Shown piece by piece: positions 19,177 through 29,500 of a stretch of 64,000 nucleotides of DNA. A program made the position numbers and the translations under genes. The DNA comes from Paenibacillus sp. (GTDB lineage: Bacteria > Bacillota > Bacilli > Paenibacillales > Paenibacillaceae), in assembly GCA_017512705.1 (NCBI GenBank), contig JAFWEX010000130.1, positions 82,139-146,138 on the forward strand. Direction: 5' to 3'. Numbering within the stretch: the stretch's first letter is position 1; each line of letters begins with the position of its first letter. The notes under the pieces are model-generated. The model saw nothing but the letters and a program-made list of their open reading frames with translations. It did no database searches and had not been told where the DNA came from.

Positions 19177-19304
19177 TATTGTAAGAAACGTACGAATAGC
19201 AGGTTTAAAAGAGAGTGACTGCCGCTAAGACGCGTGCTTCTTCATGCTATAGTGGATCGATGTGTTTTTGTGACACCAGCCTTTCTTTTTGACAAGGGAT
19301 GCGA

Positions 19305-19310
19305 TATAAT
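19305..19310 (+). promoter_or_regulatory. -10 element of the fapR-plsX-fab operon
   Basis: TATAAT lies directly upstream of the FapR operator. The matching -35 (around 19282-19287, TTTCTT) is poor; a TTGACA at 19289 is only 10 bases away and cannot be its partner. Confidence 0.55.
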
Positions 19311-19315
19311 ATTGT

Positions 19316-19332
19316 TTAGTACCAGGTTCTAA
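19316..19332. promoter_or_regulatory. FapR operator
   Basis: TTAGTACCAGGTTCTAA is a near-perfect palindrome matching the FapR consensus (TTAGTACC...GGTACTAA type). It starts six bases after the -10 hexamer and so covers the predicted transcription start. That is the arrangement expected for malonyl-CoA-relieved autorepression of fapR-plsX. Confidence 0.85.
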
Positions 19333-19431
19333 GATTTGACGTTACATACAGATCAACATAAACTTTTATAACGTACCTTTGGGTGATCAAAGGTTGAAAA
19401 TATAGAAATGCAAGGCATGATACACTGATCT

Positions 19432-19443
19432 GACCGAAAGGTC
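19432..19443 (+). promoter_or_regulatory. Small hairpin in the fapR leader
   Basis: GACC-GAAA-GGTC is a 4-bp stem closed by a stable GNRA-type loop. It lies about 20 bases before the fapR ribosome-binding region and could influence translation. Confidence 0.35.
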
Positions 19444-19469
19444 GGTTCAGGAAACGATAAAGCGAGGGG

Positions 19470-20072
19470 GTGTCAAGCATCGAGCGTTTACCCAAGAGAC
19501 AGAGACAACAGCAGTTAACCAAAATGATTGATGAGAATCCGTTTGTGACCGATCAGGAGCTTACACGACAATTGAAGGTGAGCATTCAGACAATCCGTCT
19601 GGACAGACTGGAACTTGGAATTCCGGAGCTTCGTGAACGGATGAAACTGATGGCAGAGCGCTCGTATGATCAGGTGCGTTCACTGCCCCTGCATGAAATT
19701 ATCGGTGATATCGTGGACTTGCAACTGGATAAGAGCGGCATATCTTTGTTTGAGATCAAAGAAGAACATGTTTTTTCGAGGACAGGCATTGCTCGGGGGC
19801 ATTACGTGTTCGCACAAGCCAATTCACTGGCGGTGGCTGTCATTAATGATGAAATTGCGTTAACGGCTTCGGCAGATATACGTTTTGTTCGTTCAGTTCG
19901 TTTAGGAGAAAAGTGTATTGCCAAGGCTTATGTGAAATCTATTCCCGGTCAGAAGGGAAAAGCTAAAGTTGAAGTGTTCACTTATGTTGGTGAAGAAATG
20001 GTGTTTCAAGGCAATTTTGTGATCTATCACTCCGGTGGAGAAGACAGCAAAGAAGGAGGGCATTTGGAATGA
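19470..20072 (+). CDS. fapR: Fatty acid and phospholipid biosynthesis repressor FapR
   Basis: FapR represses fab and pls genes and is released by malonyl-CoA, matching lipid synthesis to precursor supply. The 200-aa protein has an N-terminal helix-turn-helix (TDQELTRQLKVSIQTIRLDRLELGIPELRERM) and a C-terminal hotdog domain (about 95-190; ARGHYVFAQANSLAVAVI) that binds malonyl-CoA. GTG 19470 is the only standard start after an in-frame TAA, but it lies inside the best Shine-Dalgarno stretch (GAGGGGGTG). An ATC at 19479 would have better spacing. The gene overlaps plsX by 4 bases. A FapR operator lies upstream, so the operon is autoregulated. Confidence 0.95.
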   Translation: MSSIERLPKRQRQQQLTKMIDENPFVTDQELTRQLKVSIQTIRLDRLELGIPELRERMKLMAERSYDQVRSLPLHEIIGDIVDLQLDKSGISLFEIKEEHVFSRTGIARGHYVFAQANSLAVAVINDEIALTASADIRFVRSVRLGEKCIAKAYVKSIPGQKGKAKVEVFTYVGEEMVFQGNFVIYHSGGEDSKEGGHLE

Positions 20073-21064
20073 GAATCGTCATTGATGCCATGGGAGGCGA
20101 TAATGCCCCTGCGTCAACTGTAGAAGGAGCTGTTGCTGCGGCACTGGAATGGGCGGATACACAGATCGTTCTCGTTGGTGATGAAGCTAAGCTTGAACCT
20201 CTCTTAAGTCAATCAGGCACCCAACCAGCCAACCTGAGCATTCGGCACGCTTCTGAAGTGATTGGTTCAGATGATGAGCCGGTAAAGGCAGTAAGACGTA
20301 AAAAAGATTCCTCCATGGTTGTAGCTGGTCGTATGGTTAAAGAAGGCGAAGCCCAGGCTATGATCTCAGCAGGTAATACAGGGGCTCTAATGACGGCTGG
20401 TTTGCTCGTTGTGGGCCGGATGAACGGGATTGAACGTCCTGCGCTTGCACCTATGATTCCTACGATGGATGATGTAGGCGTGCTTGCACTCGACTTGGGC
20501 GCTAACATGGATGCTAAACCGGAACATTTGGCACAATACGCGCTGATGGGTAGTTTATACAGGCAAAAAGTACAGGGAATTGCATCTCCAAGGGTAGGGC
20601 TGCTCAATGTAGGAACCGAGCCAGGCAAAGGGAATGAGCTGACCAAGGAGGCCTATCCGTTACTTGAACAGATGCCCATCCGTTTTGTGGGGAATGTAGA
20701 GGCACGTGATGTCCTGACTGGTGCCTGCGATGTCTTGGTGTGTGACGGGTTTGCAGGCAACATTCTGCTTAAATCACTGGAAGGTGCAGCAGGAGCTATT
20801 TTCGGTCTACTTAAAGAAAAGTTTACTTCATCTTTCAAAAATAAACTGGCAGCAGCCGTGCTGATGCCGGAATTGCGCGGATTAAAGAGCAAACTTGATT
20901 ATACGGAGCACGGTGGTGCCCCATTGCTAGGTCTGAGTGGACTGGTCGTCAAAAGCCACGGTTCCGCGGACGGTAATGCGATCAAAAATGCCGTACGTCA
21001 AGCACGAATTGCAATACAAAACCAGCTGGTAGACAGCATATCTAAGGAAATTAGCGGGAAGTGA
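20069..21064 (+). CDS. plsX: Phosphate acyltransferase PlsX
   Basis: PlsX makes acyl-phosphate from acyl-ACP and inorganic phosphate; PlsY then uses it to acylate glycerol-3-phosphate. The 331-aa protein begins [14 protein letters not shown], the family signature, with later [12 protein letters not shown] and LDLGANMD. It acts as a peripheral membrane dimer. The start overlaps the end of fapR (ATGA), and the end overlaps the fabH start (GTGA), indicating tight translational coupling within one operon. Confidence 0.97.
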   Translation: MRIVIDAMGGDNAPASTVEGAVAAALEWADTQIVLVGDEAKLEPLLSQSGTQPANLSIRHASEVIGSDDEPVKAVRRKKDSSMVVAGRMVKEGEAQAMISAGNTGALMTAGLLVVGRMNGIERPALAPMIPTMDDVGVLALDLGANMDAKPEHLAQYALMGSLYRQKVQGIASPRVGLLNVGTEPGKGNELTKEAYPLLEQMPIRFVGNVEARDVLTGACDVLVCDGFAGNILLKSLEGAAGAIFGLLKEKFTSSFKNKLAAAVLMPELRGLKSKLDYTEHGGAPLLGLSGLVVKSHGSADGNAIKNAVRQARIAIQNQLVDSISKEISGK

Positions 21065-22062
21065 GTGACGAAATGAATAATTTGCGCCCAGTAGGGATTA
21101 TTGGTACAGGTAAATATGTGCCTGAGAAAATTTTGACAAACAGTGATTTGGAAAAAATGGTCGATACGAATGACGAGTGGATCGTCAGCCGTACAGGAAT
21201 TAAGGAGCGGCATATTGCTGCACCGGATCAAGCCACTTCTGACTTAGCCTATGAGGCAGCATTAAAAGCGCTTGAATCTGCTGGTATGACAGGCAGTGAT
21301 CTCGATCTGATTATTGTTGCTACGATTACACCGGATTCCTCTTTCCCGTCAACAGCTTGCATTCTGCAGGATAAACTGGGTGCCAAGGGCGCTGCTGCTT
21401 TTGATTTGTCCGCTGCTTGTTCTGGATTTGTATATGGTCTTGCAACGGCAACCAGTTTCATTCAAAGCGGCATGTACAACAATGCGCTTGTGATTGGTGC
21501 AGATTGTTTGTCGCGTATTACAGATTATACAGACCGAAACACCTGTGTTCTTTTTGGTGATGGAGCCGGTGCTGTCGTTGTTGGTGAAGTTCCTGAAGGC
21601 CGTGGATTCAAAGCATTTGATCTTGGCGCAGAAGGTGCAGGAGGTAGCCTGCTTCAAATCTAAGGCGGTGGTTCACGTCTGCCAGCAAGTGCGGAAACGG
21701 TTGAGAATAAAAAGCATTATATCTACATGAACGGCCGTGAAGTGTTTAAGTTTGCCGTTCGAGTTATGGGTACCGCTACGATTGAAGTTCTTCGCAAAGC
21801 GGGCATGGATCGTACGGATGTTGATTTGTTCGTTCCACATCAGGCTAATGTGCGGATTATTCAATCGGCCATGCAGCGACTGGAGCTTCCCGAAGAGAAA
21901 GTGGTTGTCAATGTAGACAAATATGCAAACACATCGGCAGCATCCATTCCACTTGCGCTGGTTGAAGCAGCGGAAGAAGGCCGTATGAAAGCTGGAGATA
22001 CCGTCCTGATGGTCGGATTCGGTGGCGGTTTGACTTGGGGCGCATCCGTACTCGTATGGTAA
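21061..22062 (+). pseudogene. fabH: Beta-ketoacyl-ACP synthase III, interrupted by an in-frame stop
   Basis: FabH condenses acyl-CoA with malonyl-ACP to start fatty acid synthesis. The full frame of 333 codons is homologous throughout, but codon 201 (21661-21663) is TAA. The same frame resumes directly with [13 protein letters not shown] and runs to the normal end. The upstream part has Cys120 (SAACSGF). His260 (VPHQAN) and Asn290 (YANTS) lie after the stop, so a 200-residue product would lack two of three catalytic residues. No frameshift is present; one base change would restore a sense codon. The next ATG (21727) has no ribosome-binding site. The cause could be a true mutation masked by a paralogue, stop readthrough, or a sequence error. 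ATG 21073 is an alternative start. Confidence 0.85.
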
Positions 22063-22082
22063 ACTAGACAGCTGGAGGATGA

Positions 22083-23027
22083 ATGAAAATGGGTAAGATT
22101 GCTTTTGTATTCCCTGGACAGGGTTCTCAGGCCGTAGGCATGGCTAAAGATGCATATGAATCTATTCCTGCATCCAGGGACGTTTTTCGCACGGCAGATG
22201 AAGCGCTAGGCTTCTCGCTGAGCAACCTGATCTTTGAAGGTCCGGAGACCGAGTTGAAACAGACATCAAATACACAGCCGGCTCTGCTTACAGCAAGTAC
22301 TGCGCTGCTTGAGGCCTTCAAAGAAAAAGGGATTCATGCAGATTACGTGGCAGGACATAGTCTGGGTGAGTACAGCGCACTCGTAGCTGCTGGTGTTCTT
22401 ACCTTTACGGATGCTGTACAAATTGTCCGGGCGCGTGGTCAATATATGGAAGAGGCTGTGCCGGGTGGACAGGGAGCGATGGCTGCTGTGCTGGGTGCGG
22501 ATCGGGAGGCGCTAGGGGGGCTTTGCCGTGAAGTATCGGAGAGTGGTCATGCCGTTGAACTTGCCAACATCAACTGTCCTGGGCAGATCGTTATTTCAGG
22601 TGTAAAGGAGGGCGTAGCTGCCGTATCAGAACGGGTAAAGGAAGCAGGCGGGAAACGCGCGATTGCACTTGAAGTGAGTGGGCCGTTCCATTCTTCGCTG
22701 ATGAAAGGCGCTGCGGATAAACTGGCTGATAAACTGAGCACTGTTACGTTCTCACCTGCCAGCATTCCTGTCGTAGCTAATGTCACCGCAAGACCTGCTG
22801 AAGATGGACAGTTTCAGGAATTGCTTACGACTCAGGTCTATTCTCCAGTATTATGGGAAGACAGTGTGACATGGCTCATTGCACAAGGTGTAGATACATT
22901 TATTGAGATTGGTTCAGGCAATGTATTAACCGGTTTGATTAAAAAAACAGATAAAACCGTAAAATTATACAATGTAAACAATCTTGAAACATTGGAAGCA
23001 ACTGCATCTGCTCTGAAAGAAATGTAA
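22083..23027 (+). CDS. fabD: Malonyl-CoA:ACP transacylase
   Basis: FabD transfers malonyl from CoA to acyl carrier protein, supplying the chain extender. The 314-aa protein has the GQGSQ oxyanion motif near the N-terminus, the nucleophile Ser93 in [10 protein letters not shown], and His203 in GPFHSSLM. Arg118 (RARGQ) binds the malonyl carboxylate in the family. GGAGG lies before ATG 22083; ATG 22089 is also possible. It lies 20 bases after the fabH frame and is surely in the same operon. Confidence 0.97.
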   Translation: MKMGKIAFVFPGQGSQAVGMAKDAYESIPASRDVFRTADEALGFSLSNLIFEGPETELKQTSNTQPALLTASTALLEAFKEKGIHADYVAGHSLGEYSALVAAGVLTFTDAVQIVRARGQYMEEAVPGGQGAMAAVLGADREALGGLCREVSESGHAVELANINCPGQIVISGVKEGVAAVSERVKEAGGKRAIALEVSGPFHSSLMKGAADKLADKLSTVTFSPASIPVVANVTARPAEDGQFQELLTTQVYSPVLWEDSVTWLIAQGVDTFIEIGSGNVLTGLIKKTDKTVKLYNVNNLETLEATASALKEM

Positions 23028-23073
23028 ATGTATTTTTCGCAATGAAACGAACTCAGGGAGAGGAGGAAGAATT

Positions 23074-23823
23074 ATGTCTAAACCGTTAGAAGGTAAAAAT
23101 GCATTAGTAACTGGAGCATCCCGCGGGATCGGACGTAGTATTGCTCTTGCTCTGGCGGAAGCCGGAGCAAATGTTGCTGTTAACTACGCTGGTAGTCAAG
23201 CTGCTGCAGAAGCGGTAGCTGATGAGATTCGAGCGAAGGGCGTTCAGGCGATTACAATTCAGGCCAATGTAGGTCAGATGGATGAAGCGGAACAAATGGT
23301 AAAAACGACGCTTGAAGCGTGGGGGAATGTTGATATTCTGGTGAACAACGCGGGAATCACACGAGACAATCTCATCATGCGGATGAAAGAAGAAGAGTTC
23401 GATCAAGTCATTGAAACGAATCTTAAAGGGGTGTTTAACTGTCTCAAGGCAGTAACACGTCCAATGATGAAGCAACGTTCGGGGAGAATTATCAATATTT
23501 CCTCAGTTGTAGGTGTACTGGGTAATCCGGGTCAAGCTAACTACGTGGCAGCCAAAGCAGGAGTTATCGGTTTAACGAAAGCTTCTGCTCGTGAACTCGC
23601 TTCTCGCGGAATTACGGTGAACTGTGTTGCACCTGGTTTCATTGAAACCGATATGACCAAGGAATTGTCTCAAGAGCTGGTGGATGGTATGCTTAGTGGC
23701 ATTCCGTTATCCCGCCTGGGGCAGCCGGAAGAAATTGCTGGAGTGGTTACATTCCTTGCATCAGAAGCTTCATCTTATATGACAGGTCAAACACTGCATG
23801 TCGATGGTGGCATGTACATGTAA
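23074..23823 (+). CDS. fabG: 3-oxoacyl-ACP reductase
   Basis: FabG reduces beta-ketoacyl-ACP with NADPH. The 249-aa short-chain dehydrogenase has the dinucleotide motif [10 protein letters not shown] (about residues 14-23), NNAG, the catalytic Ser in ISSVVG, and YVAAKAG carrying Tyr and Lys. The C-terminus ([15 protein letters not shown]) is the standard FabG ending. AGAGGAGGAAG precedes the ATG. It is the last gene before a 150-base gap that holds a GC-rich hairpin and a possible extra promoter for acpP. Confidence 0.97.
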   Translation: MSKPLEGKNALVTGASRGIGRSIALALAEAGANVAVNYAGSQAAAEAVADEIRAKGVQAITIQANVGQMDEAEQMVKTTLEAWGNVDILVNNAGITRDNLIMRMKEEEFDQVIETNLKGVFNCLKAVTRPMMKQRSGRIINISSVVGVLGNPGQANYVAAKAGVIGLTKASARELASRGITVNCVAPGFIETDMTKELSQELVDGMLSGIPLSRLGQPEEIAGVVTFLASEASSYMTGQTLHVDGGMYM

Positions 23824-23885
23824 ATTTCCTGGACTTTGATTCAAAGTCGGGGAACAGGTGCTGGACGATCCGAAATGCCGGAAAA

Positions 23886-23902
23886 GGCCGGGTTCCCCGG
23901 CC
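23886..23902 (+). promoter_or_regulatory. GC-rich hairpin between fabG and acpP
   Basis: GGCCGGG-TTC-CCCGGCC is a perfect 7-bp all-GC stem with a 3-base loop and no T tract. It is probably an RNA-stabilising or attenuating structure separating acpP expression from that of the upstream genes. Confidence 0.5.
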
Positions 23903-23922
23903 GGGAGCCGCATATGTCTTCT

Positions 23923-23952
23923 ATGGCATTTTGCCTGCGATTCTCGTATAAT
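23923..23952 (+). promoter_or_regulatory. Possible internal promoter for acpP
   Basis: A perfect TATAAT (23947-23952) has a 4-of-6 match to -35 (ATGGCA) 18 bases upstream. It would give a transcript with a leader of about 15 bases to acpP. Acyl carrier protein is needed in large amounts, so a separate promoter is sensible, but this is inference. Confidence 0.4.
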
Positions 23953-23973
23953 ACCTAGGAGGAGGTGAACCGG

Positions 23974-24207
23974 ATGTCCGATGTATTGGAGCGTGTAAAG
24001 CGCATCGTCGTCGACCGCTTGGGCGCAGACGAAGCTGAAGTTACACTTGAAGCATCTTTCAAAGAAGATTTGGGTGCTGATTCTTTGGATGTAGTGGAAT
24101 TGGTCATGGAATTGGAAGATGAATTCGATTTGGAAATCTCTGATGAAGATGCAGAAAAAATTACGACCGTAGGTGAAGTTGTAAACTACATACAATCTCA
24201 TACCTAA
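23974..24207 (+). CDS. acpP: Acyl carrier protein
   Basis: A 77-aa acidic four-helix protein that carries the growing acyl chain on a phosphopantetheine arm attached to Ser37 in the [15 protein letters not shown] motif. The start at ATG 23974 is fixed by AGGAGGAGGTG six bases upstream, the strongest ribosome-binding site of the operon. A hairpin follows the gene, separating it from fabF by 176 bases. Confidence 0.98.
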   Translation: MSDVLERVKRIVVDRLGADEAEVTLEASFKEDLGADSLDVVELVMELEDEFDLEISDEDAEKITTVGEVVNYIQSHT

Positions 24208-24217
24208 AGTCAATTCA

Positions 24218-24249
24218 GTCCCGCTCCTGTTTCTCAACAGGCGGGACTT
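24218..24249 (+). terminator. Hairpin after acpP (weak or partial terminator)
   Basis: AGTCCCGCTCCTGT pairs with ACAGGCGGGACT (one bulge) around six bases. The following CTTCTCATC is poor in T, so it is more likely an attenuator or 3'-end stabiliser that lets some transcription reach fabF. Confidence 0.55.
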
Positions 24250-24383
24250 CTCATCATTCATTGGTTTTTCACATCCCGCAGACAAGGGGCTTCTCTGATC
24301 TATGGATTGGCGTATAGCAACCGTGTCTGCGGATATTCCCACAAAAATACTTGCGTAATGCAGTCGATATAGAGGTGAGTCGG

Positions 24384-25622
24384 TTGAAACAAAGAGTCGT
24401 AATTACCGGAATGGGCGTAATGACATCGCTCGGAAAAGATTTAGAGACGTTCTGGGGCAGTTTAATGGCAGGAAAGTCCGGAATTTCTCAGATTGAGGCA
24501 TTTGATGTTAGTGAATACACGACACAGATTGCAGCCGAGATCAAAGATTTCAACCCGGAAGAGTACATGGATCGTAAGGACGCGCGCAAAATGGACCGTT
24601 TTGTTCAATTTGCTGTAGCTGCCGGATTCAAAGCGGTGGAAGATAGTGGTCTGAAAATTAATGAGAACATTGACGCAGAGCGTTTCGGCGTATCTATAGG
24701 TTCTGGTATTGGCGGATTGGGAACTTGGGAAGATCAGCATAATGCATTGCTGCAAAAAGGTCCTAAACGTGTCAGCCCATTCTTTATCCCGATGATGATT
24801 TCCAACATGGCCTCTGGTCAGATGTCGATTTCACTTGGTGCCAAAGGTCCGAACATCAACGTGGTTACCGCTTGTGCAACAGGAACACACTCCATTGGAG
24901 ATTCATTCAAGTTGATTGCGAATGGTGATGCGGATGCGATGATTTGCGGTGGAGCAGAAGCAACCATCAGACCTACCGGACTTGCTGGTTTTTGTGCTAT
25001 GCGTGCCATGTCAACACGTAATGATGATCCTACAAAAGCAAGCCGTCCTTTTGATACAGGTCGGGATGGATTTGTAATGGGTGAAGGTGCAGGAATTCTG
25101 ATTCTGGAATCTCTGGAGCATGCTCAAGCTCGTGGCGCAAAAATCTATGGTGAAGTGATTGGTTATGGGTTAACGGGTGATGCGCATCACATGACTGAAC
25201 CAGATCCAGACGGAGCAGCACGTTGTATGACAATGGCACTTCGGAACGCGGGCATTAAGCCGGAAGAAGTGGATTATATCAACGCGCATGGAACGTCAAC
25301 ACCTGTGGGTGACCGTTCTGAAACTCTGGCAATCAAAAAGGCATTTGGAGATCGCGCGTACAAGCTCGCCGTTAGTTCGACGAAATCGATGACAGGTCAT
25401 ATGCTTGGCGCTGCGGGTGGTGTGGAGGCTGTTATCTGCGGTCTGTCTCTGACACATCAGACACTGGCTCCAACGATCAATCTGGAGGACCAAGATCCTG
25501 AATGTGATCTGGACTACGTACCTAACGTTCCACGTCAGACCAAAGTGAATGTCACAATGTCCAATTCATTTGGTTTCGGCGGTCACAACGCCACCATTAT
25601 TCTCAAAAAATTTGAAGCATAA
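24384..25622 (+). CDS. fabF: Beta-ketoacyl-ACP synthase II
   Basis: FabF performs the elongation condensations of fatty acid synthesis. The 412-aa thiolase-fold enzyme has Cys164 in TACATGTHS, one His in [11 protein letters not shown] and another in [13 protein letters not shown]: the full Cys-His-His triad. It opens with [16 protein letters not shown]. The start is TTG 24384, with AGAGGTGA 5 bases upstream; a start at 24351 would add a non-homologous extension. rnc follows after only 13 bases, so the two are co-transcribed. Confidence 0.97.
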   Translation: MKQRVVITGMGVMTSLGKDLETFWGSLMAGKSGISQIEAFDVSEYTTQIAAEIKDFNPEEYMDRKDARKMDRFVQFAVAAGFKAVEDSGLKINENIDAERFGVSIGSGIGGLGTWEDQHNALLQKGPKRVSPFFIPMMISNMASGQMSISLGAKGPNINVVTACATGTHSIGDSFKLIANGDADAMICGGAEATIRPTGLAGFCAMRAMSTRNDDPTKASRPFDTGRDGFVMGEGAGILILESLEHAQARGAKIYGEVIGYGLTGDAHHMTEPDPDGAARCMTMALRNAGIKPEEVDYINAHGTSTPVGDRSETLAIKKAFGDRAYKLAVSSTKSMTGHMLGAAGGVEAVICGLSLTHQTLAPTINLEDQDPECDLDYVPNVPRQTKVNVTMSNSFGFGGHNATIILKKFEA

Positions 25623-25635
25623 GGGGCTAGTTCGT

Positions 25636-26334
25636 TTGAGTGAAGATCTGAAGCAGTTACAACAAAAACTTCAAATCAAATTTGACAACAGGCAGCTTCT
25701 AAAACAAGCGTTTACCCATGCTTCTTATGTAAACGAACACCGATTCAGTCAACATCAGGATAATGAGCGTCTGGAGTTTCTCGGGGATGCTGTGCTGGAG
25801 CTGACTGTATCGGAGTACTTGTATCATCTGTATCCTAACCGTCCGGAAGGAGAACTAACAAAGATGCGGGCATCCATTGTCTGTGAACCTTCCCTCGTCA
25901 AATTTGCTGAAGCGCTAAGTTTTGGAGAATATGTACTTCTTGGAAAAGGTGAGGAATTAACCGGAGGGCGTACACGACCGGCTCTTCTGGCGGATGTGTT
26001 CGAGTCATTTATAGGTGCATTATATCTGGATCAGGGTCTTGAGCCTGTGCGAGCATTTCTGGAACGGCATGTTTTTCCGTTAATCGTTGTTGGTAGCAAA
26101 CTGCAGATGAGTGACTACAAAACAGAGCTACAGGAACTCACACAGCATCATAACATGGGGGCTCTGGAATATCGGATCGTTGAAGAACGGGGACCGGCCC
26201 ATGAACGTGAGTTTGTCTCGGAGGTCCATATGGGTCAAGAACGGCTTGGCCGGGGTACTGGACGTTCCAAAAAAGAAGCGGAACAACAGGCAGCAGCTGC
26301 GGCGCTTGAACGATTGAAGCTCCCGGAAGCCTGA
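25636..26334 (+). CDS. rnc: Ribonuclease III
   Basis: RNase III cuts double-stranded RNA in rRNA precursors and some mRNAs. About 232 aa from TTG 25636 (AAGGGG nine bases upstream). The catalytic signature [14 protein letters not shown] is intact, with the second acidic cluster [16 protein letters not shown]-terminal double-stranded-RNA-binding domain runs from about residue 155 to 228 (DYKTELQEL to [13 protein letters not shown]). It lies between fabF and smc, the same order as in B. subtilis (acpA-rnc-smc), except that fabF is inserted. Confidence 0.96.
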   Translation: MSEDLKQLQQKLQIKFDNRQLLKQAFTHASYVNEHRFSQHQDNERLEFLGDAVLELTVSEYLYHLYPNRPEGELTKMRASIVCEPSLVKFAEALSFGEYVLLGKGEELTGGRTRPALLADVFESFIGALYLDQGLEPVRAFLERHVFPLIVVGSKLQMSDYKTELQELTQHHNMGALEYRIVEERGPAHEREFVSEVHMGQERLGRGTGRSKKEAEQQAAAAALERLKLPEA

Positions 26335-26361
26335 AAGGTACCATAAAGAGCTTAGACAAAC

Positions 26362-26436
26362 GAAGAGCAAAGAGCAGCCCGCGGGCCCGCCCCGGCGGAA
26401 TTATTCGGCCGGACTGCTTTTTGCTCTTCTTTTTGT
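26362..26436 (+). terminator. Long terminator after rnc
   Basis: GAAGAGCAAAGAGCAG pairs with CTGCTTTTTGCTCTTC. A GC-rich inner stem (CCCGCGGGCC region) gives a total hairpin of about 65 bases, followed by CTTTTTG. It ends the long fab-rnc transcription unit. Confidence 0.85.
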
Positions 26437-26524
26437 AAAGAGACTCGGGGAATCCGTTTGAATCTTAAACGAGGTAACCAAATGCTATATTTGAAATTTG
26501 CAAGAGGAGGTGACGAGAAGCCCT

Positions 26525-29500
26525 ATGTTTTTGAAACGAATAGAATTGGGTGGATTCAAGTCATTCGCCGACAAAACTGAAATGGAGTTCGTTCGCGGTA
26601 TTACAGCTGTCGTAGGTCCGAATGGTAGCGGTAAAAGTAATATATCTGATGGTATTCGCTGGGTACTGGGGGAACAAAGTGCCAAGTCATTACGTGGCGG
26701 CAAAATGGAAGATGTTATTTTTGCAGGTAGTGATGCACGTAAAGCGGTCAATTACGGAGAGGTCTCGCTTACACTGGACAATGAAGATCAAGCATTAGCT
26801 TTGGATTTCGGTGAAGTGACTGTGACCCGACGTGTTCATCGCAGCGGTGACAGTGAATATTTTATTAATAAACAATCCTGTCGTCTGAAAGATATTACGG
26901 AACTGTTTATGGATACAGGAATTGGTAAAGAGGCTTACTCGATTATTGGACAAGGACGAATTGAAGAGATTTTGAGTACCCGCTCCGAGGATCGTCGTGG
27001 GATTTTTGAAGAGGCTTCGGGTATCGTTAAATATAAATCACGCAAACGGGATGCGACACGCAAGCTGGATGAGACGGAGCAGAATCTGCTGCGTATTCAC
27101 GATCTTGTGACCGAACTGGAAGATCAGATTGGCCCGCTGAAGGAACAATCCGAGAAAGCAATGCATTACAAGCAACTTCGCTCTGAACTCAAATCGAAAG
27201 AAATTTCGATGTATGTATATCAGATTGAACAGATTCATGCTTCCTGGAGTAAAGCGAATGAACGTCTGGAATCGCTCAAACAGGAAGAGGTTGGTCTGTC
27301 TGCAATTGTATCAACTCATGATGCGAAGCTGGAGAATGATCGCAATGCACTGCGTCTCCTGGAAGCAGAAACGGAAGAGCTTCAGGCTACGTTGTTGCAG
27401 TTCAGTGAGGCAACGGAGAAAAGCGAAGGGCTTGGTGAGTTGCTTCGGGAGCGTGCCCGTCATCTGCAGGCGAATCAGGAGCAACTGAAGGAAACGCTGG
27501 CGATCAGCGAGGAAAGGCATCGGGAGCGCGAAGCAGAGTTGCTTGCGTTACGTGAGAAGTTTGGCAAAATTGAGGAAGAACTGGCGGATGTGAAAAATCG
27601 CCTATCCGAAGAAGAAGCCAAACTTATCGGTGTTACGGGTGGAATAAGTCAGCAGCAGGAGGAAAGCTTAAAAGGTAACCTGCTGGAACTGATGAATCAA
27701 ATGGCACAAGCACGAAACGAAATTCGGTATGTGGATCAGCAGAAAGAAACGCTGGAGCGCAGAATGAATCGTGCATCAGAGGAATCTGGTAAATGGGAAG
27801 AACAGAAAGAAACGCTGGAAAGTCGCAAAGCTGAAATTCAGAAAAAAGTCGTTCAATTAGGTAAAGAAATCAGTGAACTGCGTAGTGGCTACATCTCGGA
27901 AAGTGAGCGGCTGCAGTCTCTGCAAAAGCTTCTGGAAGAAAGCCGGAGCACTGTACGCAAATGGGAGCAAAAACGTGAAGCCCAGGTATCTCGACGGGAT
28001 ACGATGAAAGAAATGCAGGATGACTTCGACGGTTTTATGCTGGGTGTAAAAGAAGTGCTTAAAGCTGCACGTAAAGGTACACTGAACGGTGTACACGGTG
28101 CAGTGGCAGAACTGGTCAAAGTTCCCGAAAAGGTTGAACTTGCAGTCGAAACGGCAATGGGTGCTGCGCTGCAACATATTGTTATGGAGAATGAGGCGGT
28201 ATCCAGACAGGCCATTGCATTCCTGAAGCAGCGTCAATTAGGGAGAGCGACATTCTTGCCGCTGGATGTTATTCGGCCACGGGCAATCGGTGCGAGTGAA
28301 CGTTCGATGGTTGAGGGTATGGATGGTTTCGTAGGCATCGGTGCAGAACTTGTACAGTATGACGAGAAGTATTCCTCTATAATCGGTAGTTTGCTCGGCA
28401 ACGTGATTATTGCAGAGACGCTGGAGTTTGCGAATAAAATTGCGGCACGCTGTCAGTACCGTTTTCGGGTTGTAACTCTTGAAGGCGACGTGGTTAATGC
28501 TGGGGGCTCCATGACAGGTGGCAGTCAGCACAAAAAAAATGGCAGCTTGCTCAGTCGCAAGCGGCAACTGGATCAGCTGGATCAGGATATATTGGATACC
28601 GAGCAGCAGATTGAGAAACTGCGCCGCAGCGTGGACGATGTAAAAGAACAGTTGGAGAAGTGTCAGGACAAGTTGGATCAGCTTCGTCAGTCTGGGGATG
28701 AAACCCGTAATGCAGAACAGCAGGCTACCATGGAGATGAAGCAGGTTGAACATGAGTTGCGTCATGTATTGGAGCAAGTTGCTGTCGCGGGTCAGGAGAA
28801 GCATGGATTTACTGAGGAAATCAACGAGCTGGACAAGTCGCGGATCGAAGCCGAGAAAAAACTCGAACAGCTTGAGGAAGAGGAAAAAGCAACTCATCGG
28901 GCCATTCATGCTGCGGAGTTTGCCCGGAAGGCTAATGAGTCTGCAAAAGAAGAGTTACAGACGCAGCTGACTGAATTGAAAGTACGAGAAGGCAAGCTGG
29001 ATCAGGAACGTTTTTCGAATGAAGAGCAACTGCGGAGATTAGAGCGAGAGGTTGAATCACTCGTCAAAGATCTGCGTCAGAATCGCACGTTACTGGCTTC
29101 AATGGAAGCAGATTTCAAGAAAACACAGACCGACAGTGTGAAGCAGATTGAAGATCTGAACGAATACAAGTTGAAAAAGACAAAAGCCTCTCAGGAGCTG
29201 GACTTCAAACGTGCCGCGCGCAGTGAACTGTCGAAGAAGCTGGAGCTGGCGGAGAGTGAAACGAAGGAGCAACGTACTCAGCTCAAAGCTGTGGAAGAAC
29301 AGATGCGTCAGACTGAGATATCGGTTAACCGTCTGGATGTTGAGCTGGAAAACATTTTGCGCAAGCTGACAGATGAATATGAGCTAGGCTATGAGCTTGC
29401 CAAAGAGCGTTATCCGGTGCCGGAGGATGTCGAGAGTACACAAGCAGAGGTTCAGAAGCTGAAACGTTCCATCTCCGCTCTTGGTGATGTGAATCTGGGT

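Noticed and set aside
19289-19310. TTGACA plus TATAAT as a normal promoter for fapR
   Set aside because: The two hexamers are only 10 bases apart, too close for sigma-A; only the -10 box was kept.
21727-22062. Separate short gene starting at ATG 21727
   Set aside because: It is the second half of fabH in the same frame. There is no ribosome-binding site, and a 111-residue piece would lack the catalytic Cys.
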